This document shows, piece by piece, positions 25,572-38,051 of a stretch of 64,000 bases of DNA. Made by a program: the position numbers and the translations under genes. The DNA lies in the NCBI GenBank assembly GCA_022376925.1, contig JAIOJX010000004.1:120429123-120493122 (forward strand), given 5' to 3'. The DNA comes from Tragulus kanchil (lineage: Eukaryota > Chordata > Mammalia > Artiodactyla > Tragulidae). How positions within the stretch are numbered: the stretch's first letter is position 1; the number at the start of each line of letters is the position of its first letter. The notes beneath the pieces were generated by a model. It was not told the origin of the DNA. It searched no databases and saw only the letters and a program-made list of their open reading frames with translations.

Positions 25572-25624
25572 TTATTTTCTTTTTTACAGAGTTTTGTTGT
25601 TTACTGCCACACATCGACCTGAAC
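25572..25624 (-). mobile_element. Micro L1 3' end, antisense, 53 bp
   Basis: The sequence tttacagagttttgttgttt is the reverse of the ruminant L1 3' end (compare 34170 and 43310). A third acaggtctct at 25625-25634 makes this a second short insertion sharing the same target sequence as the element to its left. Confidence 0.7.
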
Positions 25625-25720
25625 ACAGGTCTCTCTAGAAACAGCATGCACAATATTCCTACAGAATAATTCATTGTAGGATGGACTCATTGAGTTGAGG
25701 ATGGGCTCACTGAGTTGAGC

Positions 25721-25940
25721 GAGCTTCCCAGGTGGCGCAGTGGCAAAGAATCTGTCTGCCAGTGCAGGAGACACAGAACTTGCGAATCTGATCCCTGTGT
25801 TCGGACTATCACCTGGAGTAGGAAATGGTAACCCACTCCAGTATTCTTGCCTGGAAAATTCCATGGACAGAAGAGCCTGATGGTCTACAGTCCATGGGGT
25901 CACAAAGAGTCAGACACAATTGAGTGACTTTCACTTTCAA
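25721..25940 (+). mobile_element. Bov-tA SINE
   Basis: Sense Bov-tA from gagcttcccaggtggcgcag to gagtgactttcactttc. Immediately upstream is an imperfect 21-bp direct repeat (ggactcattgagttgag / gggctcactgagttgag). No clear target-site duplication. Confidence 0.9.
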
Positions 25941-26407
25941 GACTAAAATGGTTCAGTATAATAATTGGTGCTTTGAACAATTTAGAGCCTACATGCTGCT
26001 TTTATCATACTATTTTCAAGGATAATGGTATATTTGTATTTTATCACAATCTAATTTTTCTTTTTGAATTTATCCTGTCAGGATCGCAGTGCTATGAGGG
26101 AGGATACTGGAAAGGGTGGGAGGGGATAAGAGACGACAGAGATAATGGGATAAAGTATTGTTCCTCCATGTAAGATTCTTTCAACAACCACCTCATCATC
26201 ACATGGTTGACACCCAAATACTTACATACCACTGTGAAGGCAGGATTGGCTCTTAACACACAATATGTGTAGAGGAAATTCAGTGATACTAGTCTCATAG
26301 AATAATTGAGAAGAGACTGCCACCTAGTCACACTCTTCCACAGAGAAAAGCATTACATTGCATGAATATTTCTAAAATTTTTATAACCTCCTGAGGTATT
26401 CTCATAT
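25941..26407. other. Intronic, no feature seen
   Basis: No gene or repeat recognised. Confidence 0.6.
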
Positions 26408-26415
26408 CCTCTTTT

Positions 26416-26632
26416 GTTGGGAGGTGTGCTCTGTTGCTCAGTTGTGTTTGACTTCTTGCAACCCCATGGAATGTAGCCCTCTGGACTCCTCTGTCCATGG
26501 AATTTCCCAGGCAAGAATATTGGAGTGGGTTGCCATTTCCCTTTCTAGGGGATCTTCCCAATGCTGGGATTGAACCCGCATCTCCTGCATTGGCAGGTGG
26601 ATTCTTTTACCATGAGCTAGCAGGGAAGGCCC
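26416..26632 (-). mobile_element. Bov-tA SINE, antisense, with 8-bp target-site duplication
   Basis: Antisense Bov-tA between gttgctcagttgtgtttgac and ctagcagggaaggc, flanked by cctctttt at 26408-26415 and 26633-26640. Confidence 0.92.
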
Positions 26633-26766
26633 CCTCTTTTACCATTTTATGAAAAACTCATTGCCCTTGTTGTTCTTTTGTACTTTACAACTTTATACTG
26701 TTTTAACTCTCATTTCACCTCTCTTAAACCTGTAATAGTTTTTAAATTGATTTCTCTATCCATTGT

Positions 26767-26868
26767 TTGGAGAAGTAAATGACAACCCACTCCAATATTC
26801 TCTCCTGGAAAATCCTATGAAGCCCTGGGGTCACAAAGAGTCAGGCACAACTTAGCAACTGAACAACA
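26767..26868 (+). mobile_element. Bov-tA tail fragment
   Basis: Contains caacccactccaatattctc and ggggtcacaaagagtcaggc, the central and 3' parts of Bov-tA; the tRNA head is missing. Confidence 0.85.
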
Positions 26869-27654
26869 AAATTCCATTGTTAAGTCTGTCCTTCTACACT
26901 AGGATTTCTCAGCCTCATCATTGTTGGCATTTGGGGCCAAATAATTCTATGCTGTGGGAGAACGTTCCTGTGAATTTCAGACGTCTAATAGCTTTACTAG
27001 ATTCTACCCACTAAAGACCAAGAGGTTTCTTTATGTTGCCACATGTCCCCTCAGCAGAAAAATCAGATATATTTGGAAGTGACTGTAATTTAAAACCGTA
27101 TACTATCAGCATAGAAATAGTCCAATAGGTTACGGAGGAAAATATGGAGTCCAGAAACAAACACCAATGAGTGTAAAGACAATATATAACAAAGGAGACA
27201 TTTTTCTGTCAGTGTGGACCAGGTTAGAAGTCGTATGCTTCTAATATGCTAATTAGATATTCATGTATGAGCTCTGTTCATTCCCCAAATTGAAAGCCTG
27301 TGCCATCTAGTTCATTAGACAATTTGCTGTCTATACTATAATAAATAATTTTCTTTCTTTAAAATTAAATTTTATTTTATACTGAAAGAGACTAGTTGAT
27401 AGTTTAATATGGAAACATGACCCTATTGTATAGAAAAAGTAAAATGAATTTCACTTTAAGAATGTTAACTCTTTCAACTAAATGAGACTGGTAATTTTTT
27501 ATTTGTCTGCAGACTCATGCAGTTCCAGATTTTATGAGATTGGGTTTTTCAACTTTATCATATTCTATTTTAATCTAAAATTTTAAATTTAGAAAGCCCT
27601 ATTGAAACAATGAACCAAAAAATATGTACATAGGTTTAATATTAACATATTCTT
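26869..27654. other. Intronic, no feature seen
   Basis: AT-rich intron with nothing recognised. Confidence 0.6.
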
Positions 27655-28140
27655 TTGCAGTTTATGATACTTTGACAGACTCAAGGGGGACTGCATGCGT
27701 ATGTGGAGTTGTAAAGGGACCTACTTTAGGAAGGGCGCTGTGCTTGGATTCAGGCTCTGCTGCAGCCACCTTGAAATTTCTGAGTGTTGTCTTTGAATTC
27801 ACGCTCATAAGCGAAGTCCTCCGGGACAAGGCAGCATGAATATTAGCATCAGCGCTGCAAGGTGGCAGCTGTGCATACACAGGTCCAGGCCAGCGGGCAC
27901 AGCAGGAAGCATGGAAGCCAAGCAGTTGGCCTGGCAGCAAGGCACAGATACGCATGCCTCAGCAGACTGAGATACCCTGTGTCCCCAGTGGAGACAAGCC
28001 AGAACTGGATCCAGGTTAACAGCGGTAGAAGCAGCAGTAGCTACAGCAGCAACAGAGAGACCTAGGAGGGCTCCCCATGCCAGCCAGGAGAGGACCACGG
28101 AGAGATTCTCCTATCAGCCCCAGGATGCCATTCCCGAAGT
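27655..28140. other. GC-rich block of unknown origin
   Basis: About 480 bp that is clearly more GC-rich than its surroundings, with scattered CpGs and a CAG-like stretch near 28020-28055. Open frames overlap on both strands (for example minus 28098-27805), but none shows a recognisable domain or conserved motif. Could be an old LTR or other repeat that I cannot name, or a non-coding exon. Not called as a gene. Confidence 0.5.
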
Positions 28141-29965
28141 ATCTACACAAATATTAAATCTCCAAGACAGAACCTGCAAAGCTCAAGCAGGAAACTTTAT
28201 CAATAAGTTATTACCAAATAAAAAATTCACATGCCCATTTCAGTAAAGGTTATCAGGGAGTTATTAGAATTCTTAACATTTAAAATGTCCAGATTTGACA
28301 ACTCCTGCAACATTGCAAAGCAACTATACACTAGCCAGAAACACAGATTAAATTTAAAGATCATCACATATAGGAGAAAGCAGTACTGTTTTCATATGAA
28401 GTTTTAAAGGAAGCTTATTAACAAGGAAGTTATTTACAAGTAAGACCATTTTTAAATTAAATTTTCCTTGGAATTGAAAATTCAGGAAGATAATACATAA
28501 ATGGGCATTATGGGTTATATGAAACTGTTTTTGGTTTCTTGCATTGATCATTCTTTAATTAAAAGTCACTGGAAATGTCAGAGGAAATATTAAAATATCA
28601 TGGCATGCACTTAACATTAAGTTCAGTAGAAAAACAGTGTAAAGATTCTTTGCTGTGATAGAATTGTTCTGTATCTTGGTGGTGTTGATGAATACAGAAA
28701 CCTATACATGTAATAAAACTTTATAAAACTAAATACACAAATGAGTACGCATGTAGGGAAGTATGAATAAGGCCAGTGAATTATATTCATGTCAGTTTCT
28801 TGTTGTAGCATTGCTCTATGGTTTGCACAATGTCGCCATTAAGGGAAACTGAAGAAGGATATGGAATATGAGATATTTCTTTATTATTTCTTAAAATTTC
28901 CATGTTCATTTACAGTTATTGTAAAAACTTTAATTAAAAAAAATCAGTTTCATGAATGTGATTTATATGAAGAGTTAAATCCTTTATTGCAAATTATCTT
29001 ATGAGAGTCATCAGTTCCAGTGTACTGAAATTTATATATTAAAATAACTTATCAAGCATTCATCCCAATATCCCTGGGCTATAAAATACTCCAGTTCCAG
29101 TAACAGTTGCATCAATAGAAAGATCTTCCCCCAAATTAAAAATGTATCAGAAATTATTTGTGATCTTGCATTAGCCAAAAGGAACTGATTTAATGTTCAG
29201 TTTTATCATTGAAGTTGAAATTATTAATTGTATAAGTTTTGATCACCTAAGGGATGAATTTGTCATAAAATTAAGTCATAAAAATTATATGATCATTCAA
29301 GAGATAAATGTAGTACAGTAGTATTATTTGTATTATATATTATGACACCAGAATTTCAGTTTTTGAAATGTGTAAATTTATGTTGTTACTCAACTAGTAC
29401 TATCATCCCAAATTTTATAAGGAACAAAATATTTTAAGGAAAAGTCTATTAAAAACGTACTTTTTCCCCCTACGTTTTAAACTAAAAGTCTTGAAATTTT
29501 TATTTTACTCTGAGTCTCATAAATGAGGTAAATCCTGGATTAGGGAGTTTGATCCAAATTGATCAAATTGATCAAAAAAGTTCTTTAAATTTTGCCAGCC
29601 TGTATGTAAGATCTATTGAACAGCTTATTTTTGTAAATTGAGCTTAGGATAAAATTTTGAAATGACATCAGAAATTGCATCTAATAACTAATCTCAGAAG
29701 TCAGCTTTATTTTTCAGTGTTCACCAAGATGTTCTTTTGCTTATTTTCCTTTATTATTCCATAGAAAGCCAATAAAATTCATCCCTCATCAATCATGACA
29801 TTTGAATTTCAATGTACATTACCCAGAAAAGGCTTCAAGGAAATCTTTTCATTTATCAGATCTGCATTTTCAAATTATGTTCATTTTTCATTTAAGATAT
29901 ATAGCACTAAGGCCTGTACAAATACACCATTTGGAGTTTCAAAATTTAAACATCATAGTTTTCAT
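28141..29965. other. Intronic, no feature seen
   Basis: About 1.8 kb of AT-rich single-copy-looking intron. Short frames only. Confidence 0.6.
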
Positions 29966-29981
29966 AAAAATTCCTGTACTT

Positions 29982-30314
29982 TGGGGGCTTCCCCTGGTGG
30001 TCCAGTGGACAAGGACACTGCCTTGCAGTGCAAGGGGCGCCGGTTGGATCCCTGGCCTGGGAAGATCCCACGTGCCGTGGAGCGGTTGGACCAATGTGTC
30101 CAATCACTGAGCCGGAGCTCTGGAGCGCATGCGCCCAGAGCCGGTGCTCAGTGACAACAGACGCCACCGCGATGGGAGGCCCACACAGGCCAAAAAACAA
30201 AGACGGATGAAAATAGAGAAATGAAAGACCAATAGAAGTGGCCCGCCTGCTCCCCTCCCCTCCCCAACCCGACCCTTGCCCAAAATAAATAAATAAATCT
30301 TTAAAAAAAAAAAG
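29982..30314 (+). mobile_element. CHR-like tRNA-Glu SINE, full length, sense
   Basis: Best copy of the family. tRNA-Glu-like head with A box at 29998-30008 (tggtccagtgg) and B-box-like ggttggatccc at 30042-30052. A GC-rich body and CT-rich region follow (30246-30272), then aaataaataaataaat and an A tail. Flanked by aaaattcctgtactt at 29967-29981 and 30315-30329. It lies about 390 bp upstream of the HCN1 exon, same strand. Confidence 0.92.
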
Positions 30315-30329
30315 AAAATTCCTGTACTT

Positions 30330-31757
<1,428 letters not shown>

Positions 31758-31768
31758 AACAGTTCTAG

Positions 31769-32035
31769 GGTTTCCCTGGTGATCCAGTGGATAAAGAATT
31801 CACCTTGAAATGCAAGGGGCACTGGTTCCATCCCTGGCCTGGGAAGATCCCATGTGCCGCGAGCGGCTGGGCCGGTGTGTCCAATTATGACCTAGAGCTC
31901 TGGAGCGCATGCACCCAGAGCTGGTGATCTTCATTGAGAGAGGCTAATTCAATGGGAGGCCCCACACAGGCCATGGAATAAAGATGGATGAAAAATAAAT
32001 GATGACTTAGAGGCAAAAAAAAAAAAAAAAACCAC
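31769..32035 (+). mobile_element. CHR-like SINE, sense, shortened
   Basis: Head gtttccctggtgatccagtgg with B-box-like ggttccatccc, body with cctgggaagatcccatgtgc, and a long A tail at about 32015-32031. Target-site duplication aacagttctag at 31758-31768 and 32036-32046. The 3' body is shorter than in the 29982 copy. Confidence 0.9.
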
Positions 32036-32046
32036 AACAGTTCTAG

Positions 32047-33200
32047 AATGTGTCTCCTGAATGTGTGATAACAGCTTAGACACATAAATTACAGAACAGC
32101 CAAAGAATGTTTGATTTTGGCTTTATTTACAGAAGTTTTTAATACTTTAGTCACACAATAGGAAAGGGGCAACCAAGATACTTTATTTCATATGAACATA
32201 ATTACGCTGCCAGCAATTCTTAGAATGAGCAAGCTATTATTTTATTACTGAAGTAACGAAAAGGTGAGCCATCAAAATTGCTTCATGGTTCATTTTAAAA
32301 TAAAGCCTCTAATTAAAGTGGAAATAACAAAGCACATACTAAGGGAGAATAAACTTCATACAGTGGTGATTTTGACTAAAAATTGCATGCTAAAGAGAAT
32401 GTGGGCTGAATTTATGGGTATTTGAGATAATACTACAATATGGTATATACTTTTATATGCTGTTTTGTTTTCCCTTTTAGTGGATATTGCTTTACATAAA
32501 AATGCTCTTTTCTCACTTCCTTTTGCCTACATCATTGCTGCATATTTTTTAAAAAATGAATAAACCTTTAATTTCCAGGATTGCATTTATTAGCGTTGTA
32601 CTGCCTTTTTAGTAAGTTCACCATTATTATGTTTTTTAGACATGCCACGTTTAACTTGGCAACCCAGTTTGTTCAACTGTGTAGTCAGAAACATTTATAT
32701 ACAAAGATACTATGATGTTTGCCATAATTCACCATCAAATTCTTGATCTTACATGGGTTTAATAGAGGACAAGGAAGTTTTTGTTACTTTCTGACATTTG
32801 AAGACACTTTGTCAGGAACAGCTGATTTTTTTTTTTGGCCGCCAAATTAATACCTGTCAAGAAGTTTGGTTCTAGAACACTGGTCTCATTTCTCAGTCAG
32901 CATAATTCAGGTCTCAAAGATAGTATATTACTTTACAAAATTACATTTATGAACAACGTATGTCTGATTTTTCAATTCAGTCTTATTGATGGTTCTGCAT
33001 AGTGTATGATTGATTTGCAGCTTCTTTTGTGATTTGACCAGTTTGAGCTAGAATACTACCAATCTGTGACTGATATTTAACAAACACAGCTTTTGAATTA
33101 TCCAAATACAATGGTTTGGTTTTGTTATTTTTTATCTCCAATTACTGTTTTTATTTAGTGAGGTTCATCTTTCCTAAGCAAATTAAATCTTTCCTCATCC
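32047..33200. other. Intronic, no feature seen
   Basis: AT-rich intron without recognised elements; a T-run lies near 32827. Confidence 0.6.
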
Positions 33201-34124
33201 CCACACAGGACATTTTGAGCCTGGAAGATCCAGGCGTAAGAAAACTGTACATGTTCTGTAGGTTTGCTTCTCTCTTCCATCATAAGCTGATGGGGATGCT
33301 GTTTGCCTTCTCCTCAAGGTAGAAGGTAGCAGTGGGGAGCACAGGGAAGGGACGGGGTGGTTTGAATGCCCCTGCTACAGCTGTTGAGTTAGTGTCTTTG
33401 GGTGGATCTGGCAGCACTAGTTCTTTCTTTGAGAGACCCTTTAGACCTTTTAGATGAGTAGCATTGAGTCCTTCTCCTAGAAGAAGCCCTAAGAACCTGC
33501 CAGCCACCACCAGCCTCTGTCTGTGAAGGACTTTGGGTTCTGCCAGAAGGCACTTTTGGATGAGACCAAAGATGTCAGGCTAGCCCTGCTGTATCCCTCA
33601 GATACGGTCCACAGGGAAGCCCGGAGGCATCCCTCTCCTAGCCCATCTCTCTCAGCACTGCTGACTCTTCCACCAAAGCAATGAAGAGCCTATGGCTAGT
33701 CTTCTTTAATTTCTTGAAAGAGTCACACCTCTGTCCACAGGCAAACGCATGCTTTCAGATGTGATGTGAACTTATTTCAGAGATCCTCAAGGGATTTTCC
33801 TATAGCTTCCCTGAGAGGTCAACGATTAGAAGGTAGCCCTTTCACAGCCTTATCCTAGAGTGGGCTGGGGAAAGGACTCACAGAGAGCAGTCCTTCTCTT
33901 CAATCACTTTCTGCTCTTGTCAGGAAACTTCTTTCTACTCTGTGACCTCTGAGGAGTTCCAGGGAGATTGGGACCTTCAGAAGTCTTGATCCTTGGATCA
34001 CCATTTAAAATTGCAAACCCGAGTAGGAGAGAGACTCTTACACAACCAGCTTCTGTCATCTTACATTAGCAGCTCAGGGAACATGAAGAAAGAAGAGCTT
34101 AATGCCTAATCTAGCAGTTTGTTT
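33201..34124. other. Unidentified GC-richer segment
   Basis: Less AT-rich than neighbouring intron. A 76-codon minus-strand frame (33510-33280) contains LVLPDPPKDTNSTAVAGA but I cannot assign it to a family. No splice structure, poly-A or target duplication identified. Could be an old retrocopy or unknown repeat. Its right part is duplicated in D9. Confidence 0.4.
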
Positions 34125-34400
34125 AGACCTTTATTTTTAATTAATTTATTTTTTAATGGGAGGATAATTGCTTTTCAGAATTTTGTTGTTTTCTGCCAAA
34201 CATCAACATGAATCAGCCTTAAGTATACATATGTCACCTCCCTCTGGAACCTCCCTCCCATAGCCCTCCCCAACCTACCCCACCAGATTGTTATAGAGCC
34301 CTTGAAAGTCTCAGGTCTTCTCAAAATGTCTTCCACAGGTAATATAAATAACTCACAAACATATATATTTATATACATATTTCTATACATTTATAAGCAC
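34125..34400 (-). mobile_element. L1 3' end, antisense (D9 copy 1)
   Basis: Plus strand reads ttgcttttcagaattttgtt then aacctccctcccatagccct, the reverse of the ruminant L1 3' terminal region with its A tail at the left (T-rich 34130-34155). Confidence 0.8.
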
Positions 34401-34409
34401 ACTTATATG

Positions 34410-34505
34410 TGTGTGTTCAGTCACTCAGTCATGTCTGCCAGGTTCTTCTGTCCATGAGATTATCCAGACAAGAATACTGACATTGGCTGCCATTTTCTTC
34501 TCTAA
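34410..34505 (-). mobile_element. Bov-A tail fragment, antisense (D9 copy 1)
   Basis: gttcagtcactcagtcatgt and tctgtccatgagattatcca are Bov-A/BovB-derived tail sequence. Repeated at 35545-35640. Confidence 0.8.
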
Positions 34506-34519
34506 CATGCACTTATATA

Positions 34520-34624
34520 TATTGTGGCACTAGTGGTAAAGAATCCACCTGCCAATACAGGAGACCCAAGAGACCTAGGTTTGATCTCTGGGTTAGGAAG
34601 ATCCCCTGGAATAGGAAATGGAAA
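34520..34624 (+). mobile_element. Bov-tA, truncated by D9 junction
   Basis: Head and centre of the Bov-tA (ggcactagtggtaaagaatc); continues intact only in the second copy. Confidence 0.85.
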
Positions 34625-35259
34625 TCACTTTCCCTTGGGCCTAGCCCAGCTCTGTCTGTGAAGGACTTTGGGTTCTGCCAGAAGGCACTTTTGGATGAGA
34701 CCAAAGATGTCAGGCTAGCCCTGCTGTATCCCTCAGATACGGTCCACAGGGAAGCCCGGAGGCATCCCTCTCCTAGCCCATCTCTCTCAGCACTGCTGAC
34801 TCTTCCACCAAAGCAATGAAGAGCCTATGGCTAGTCTTCTTTAATTTCTTGAAAGAGTCACACCTCTGTCCACAGGCAAACGCATGCTTTCAGATGTGAT
34901 GTGAACTTATTTCAGAGATCCTCAAGGGATTTTCCTATAGCTTCCCTGAGAGGTCAACGATTAGAAGGTAGCCCTTTCACAGCCTTATCCTAGAGTGGGC
35001 TGGGGAAAGGACTCACAGAGAGCAGTCCTTCTCTTCAATCACTTTCTGCTCTTGTCAGGAAACTTCTTTCTACTCTGTGACCTCTGAGGAGTTCCAGGGA
35101 GATTGGGACCTTCAGAAGTCTTGATCCTTGGATCACCATTTAAAATTGCAAACCCGAGTAGGAGAGAGACTCTTACACAACCAGCTTCTGTCATCTTACA
35201 TTAGCAGCTCAGGGAACATGAAGAAAGAAGAGCTTAAGGCCTAATCTAGCAGTTTTTTT

Positions 35260-35535
35260 AGACCTTTATTTTTAATTAATTTATTTTTTAATGGGAGGAT
35301 AATTGCTTTTCAGAATTTTGTTGTTTTCTGCCAAACATCAACATGAATCAGCCTTAAGTATACATATGTCACCTCCCTCTGGAACCTCCCTCCCATAGCC
35401 CTCCCCAACCTACCCCACCAGATTGTTATAGAGCCCTTGAAAGTCTCAGGTCTTCTCAAAATGTCTTCCACAGGTAATATAAATAACTCACAAACATATA
35501 TATTTATATACATATTTCTATACATTTATAAGCAC
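35260..35535 (-). mobile_element. L1 3' end, antisense (D9 copy 2)
   Basis: Same as 34125-34400 shifted by 1135 bp. Confidence 0.8.
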
Positions 35536-35654
35536 ACTTATATGTGTGTGTTCAGTCACTCAGTCATGTCTGCCAGGTTCTTCTGTCCATGAGATTATCC
35601 AGACAAGAATACTGACATTGGCTGCCATTTTCTTCTCTAACATGCACTTATATA

Positions 35655-35857
35655 TATTGTGGCACTAGTGGTAAAGAATCCACCTGCCAATACAGGAGAC
35701 CCAAGAGACCTAGGTTTGATCTCTGGGTTAGGAAGATCCCCTGGAATAGGAAATGGAAACCTGTTCCAGTATTCTTTCCTGGGAAATCTCATGGACAGAG
35801 GAGCCTAACAGGCTACAGTCCATGGGACTGGATATGACTGAGCATGCACACACACAC
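35655..35857 (+). mobile_element. Bov-tA SINE, complete
   Basis: Sense Bov-tA from ggcactagtggtaaagaatc through gaggagcctaacaggctaca to an (AC)n run at about 35848. Its inner part reappears at 36778-36940 through D10. Confidence 0.9.
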
Positions 35858-37852
35858 ATATATGATTTATTGTTGAATTACCTATGTCATTGTTCCTTGG
35901 TCAAGTGGGTTTTTTTGTTTGTTTTAATGAATAATCCATAGATTCGTATTCTTCCCTTATAATGATAGACTATAATCAAGACTGTCACATAAATTTCTTC
36001 TTCTCTAGAGATATTTTTAATCTATCTAATCTTCAAAATTTGTATAAGATAATGTTAAACTCTTTTAAACTCTTACGATTCTCACAACCAGATCTCTCTT
36101 CCAATTAGGTAATTATTTTCACAACAAACCAAATGATTTGGATCTATCCCCCACCCTTTTATCCTCCTTTTTACATACTTTTACCCTTTCACTCTTCCCT
36201 TTGGAAGACTATGTCCTTATAATAATCCTGACCTAATAGTAATCTTAGCCTAATGTGGCCTGTTTATTTGTATATATTCTATCTGATCCAAAGGAGTATA
36301 GTACCATGATGGGAAGACCTGTGTCTTTGTTATTGTGTATTTCATCCCCCACACACAAAACCTCAGTGCTATGATCTCAAAGGGGACCGTAAGGATTAAG
36401 AATGTTTATAGGGGTCTGACTTTTCTTTCTAGCAAATAAATGGGAATAAGAGTTCATCCTTTGAATCTTTTGAATTCTGTCACTTGAATAAACATGAGAG
36501 CATCTTTTCTGTAGTGTTGATCTTGTTGTTTATTTATATGTATGTAAATATATTTCTTCAGCTGTTGTAGCATATACTTATGTATGTATGTATGTATGTA
36601 TGTATGTATGCATTTGGCTTAAACACTGATCATATTTGGAAACTAAATTTTCAATATGCTTTCCCTTCTGTAATTCTGAGATTGATTTCCTATAAGTAAA
36701 ATTACAGGAAAAATACATTATCAAAATGTCTTTCATCAGAGTTGAAGTCATTTCTTGGTTCCTAGGTTGATAAGTTCAGGAGACCCAAGAGACCTAGGTT
36801 TGATCTCTGGGTTAGGAAGATCCGGGAATAGGAAATGGAAACCTGTTCCAGTATTCTTTCCTGGGAAATCTCATGGACAGAGGAGCCTAACAGGCTACAG
36901 TCCATGGACTGGATATGACTGAGCATGCACACACACACATATATGATTTATTGTTGAATTACCTATGTCATTGTTCCTTGGTCAAGTGGGTTTTTTTGTT
37001 TGTTTTAATGAATAATCCATAGATTCGTATTCTTCCCTTATAATGATAGACTATAATCAAGACTGTCACATAAATTTCTTCTTCTCTAGAGATATTTTTA
37101 ATCTATCTAATCTTCAAAATTTGTATAAGATAATGTTAAACTCTTTTAAACTCTTACGATTCTCACAACCAGATCTCTCTTCCAATTAGGTAATTATTTT
37201 CACAACAAACCAAATGATTTGGATCTATCCCCCACCCTTTTATCCTCCTTTTTACATACTTTTACCCTTTCACTCTTCCCTTTGGAAGACTATGTCCTTA
37301 TAATAATCCTGACCTAATAGTAATCTTAGCCTAATGTGGCCTGTTTATTTGTATATATTCTATCTGATCCAAAGGAGTATAGTACCATGATGGGAAGACC
37401 TGTGTCTTTGTTATTGTGTATTTCATCCCCCACACACAAAACCTCAGTGCTATGATCTCAAAGGGGACCGTAAGGATTAAGAATGTTTATAGGGGTCTGA
37501 CTTTTCTTTCTAGCAAATAAATGGGAATAAGAGTTCATCCTTTGAATCTTTTGAATTCTGTCACTTGAATAAACATGAGAGCATCTTTTCTGTAGTGTTG
37601 ATCTTGTTGTTTATTTATATGTATGTAAATATATTTCTTCAGCTGTTGTAGCATATACTTATGTATGTATGTATGTATGTATGTATGTATGCATTTGGCT
37701 TAAACACTGATCATATTTGGAAACTAAATTTTCAATATGCTTTCCCTTCTGTAATTCTGAGATTGATTTCCTATAAGTAAAATTACAGGAAAAATACATT
37801 ATCAAAATGTCTTTCATCAGAGTTGAAGTCATTTCTTGGTTCCTAGGTTGAT
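35694..37852. repeat. Tandem duplication D10, period 1084-1081 bp
   Basis: Copies are 35694-36771 and 36778-37852, with 6 bp of filler. Copy 2 has deletions in the Bov-tA (gatccgggaa for gatcccctggaa, and one G of a GGG run). Chained to D9 through 35694-35759. Confidence 0.95.
36579..36610. repeat. (TATG)n microsatellite
   Basis: About eight tatg units; the same tract recurs at about 37660-37691 via D10 with the same length. Confidence 0.9.
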
Positions 37853-38051
37853 TAGGAATGTGCTTTACTTTAAGACATGATGAAACCCTTTGTTTCAGAA
37901 AGAAGGATGGGAGAGATTGTCAGTGCTATCATGTAATTTTGAGTCTTCAATTTAGAAAAAAAGCATTCTATTTGCTTTTGTGGTATAAGGGGTAAAAGTA
38001 TCCAAGGACAGATTAAAGGGTAAAAATTGGAGGTGATGGCCATTGGTGATA

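Larger units (their letters stand above)
33515..35759. repeat. Tandem duplication D9, period 1135 bp
   Basis: Copies are 33515-34624 and 34650-35759, with 25 bp of filler (34625-34649). Bodies are almost identical. Copy 1 stops in the middle of a Bov-tA that is complete only in copy 2. Confidence 0.95.

Noticed and set aside
25682..25722. Imperfect 21-bp direct repeat before a Bov-tA as a target-site duplication
   Set aside because: Both units lie on the same side of the SINE, so they cannot flank the insertion.
29998..30052. tRNA-Glu gene (A and B boxes present)
   Set aside because: The boxes belong to the tRNA-derived head of a SINE with an A tail and target-site duplication; the cloverleaf is not intact.
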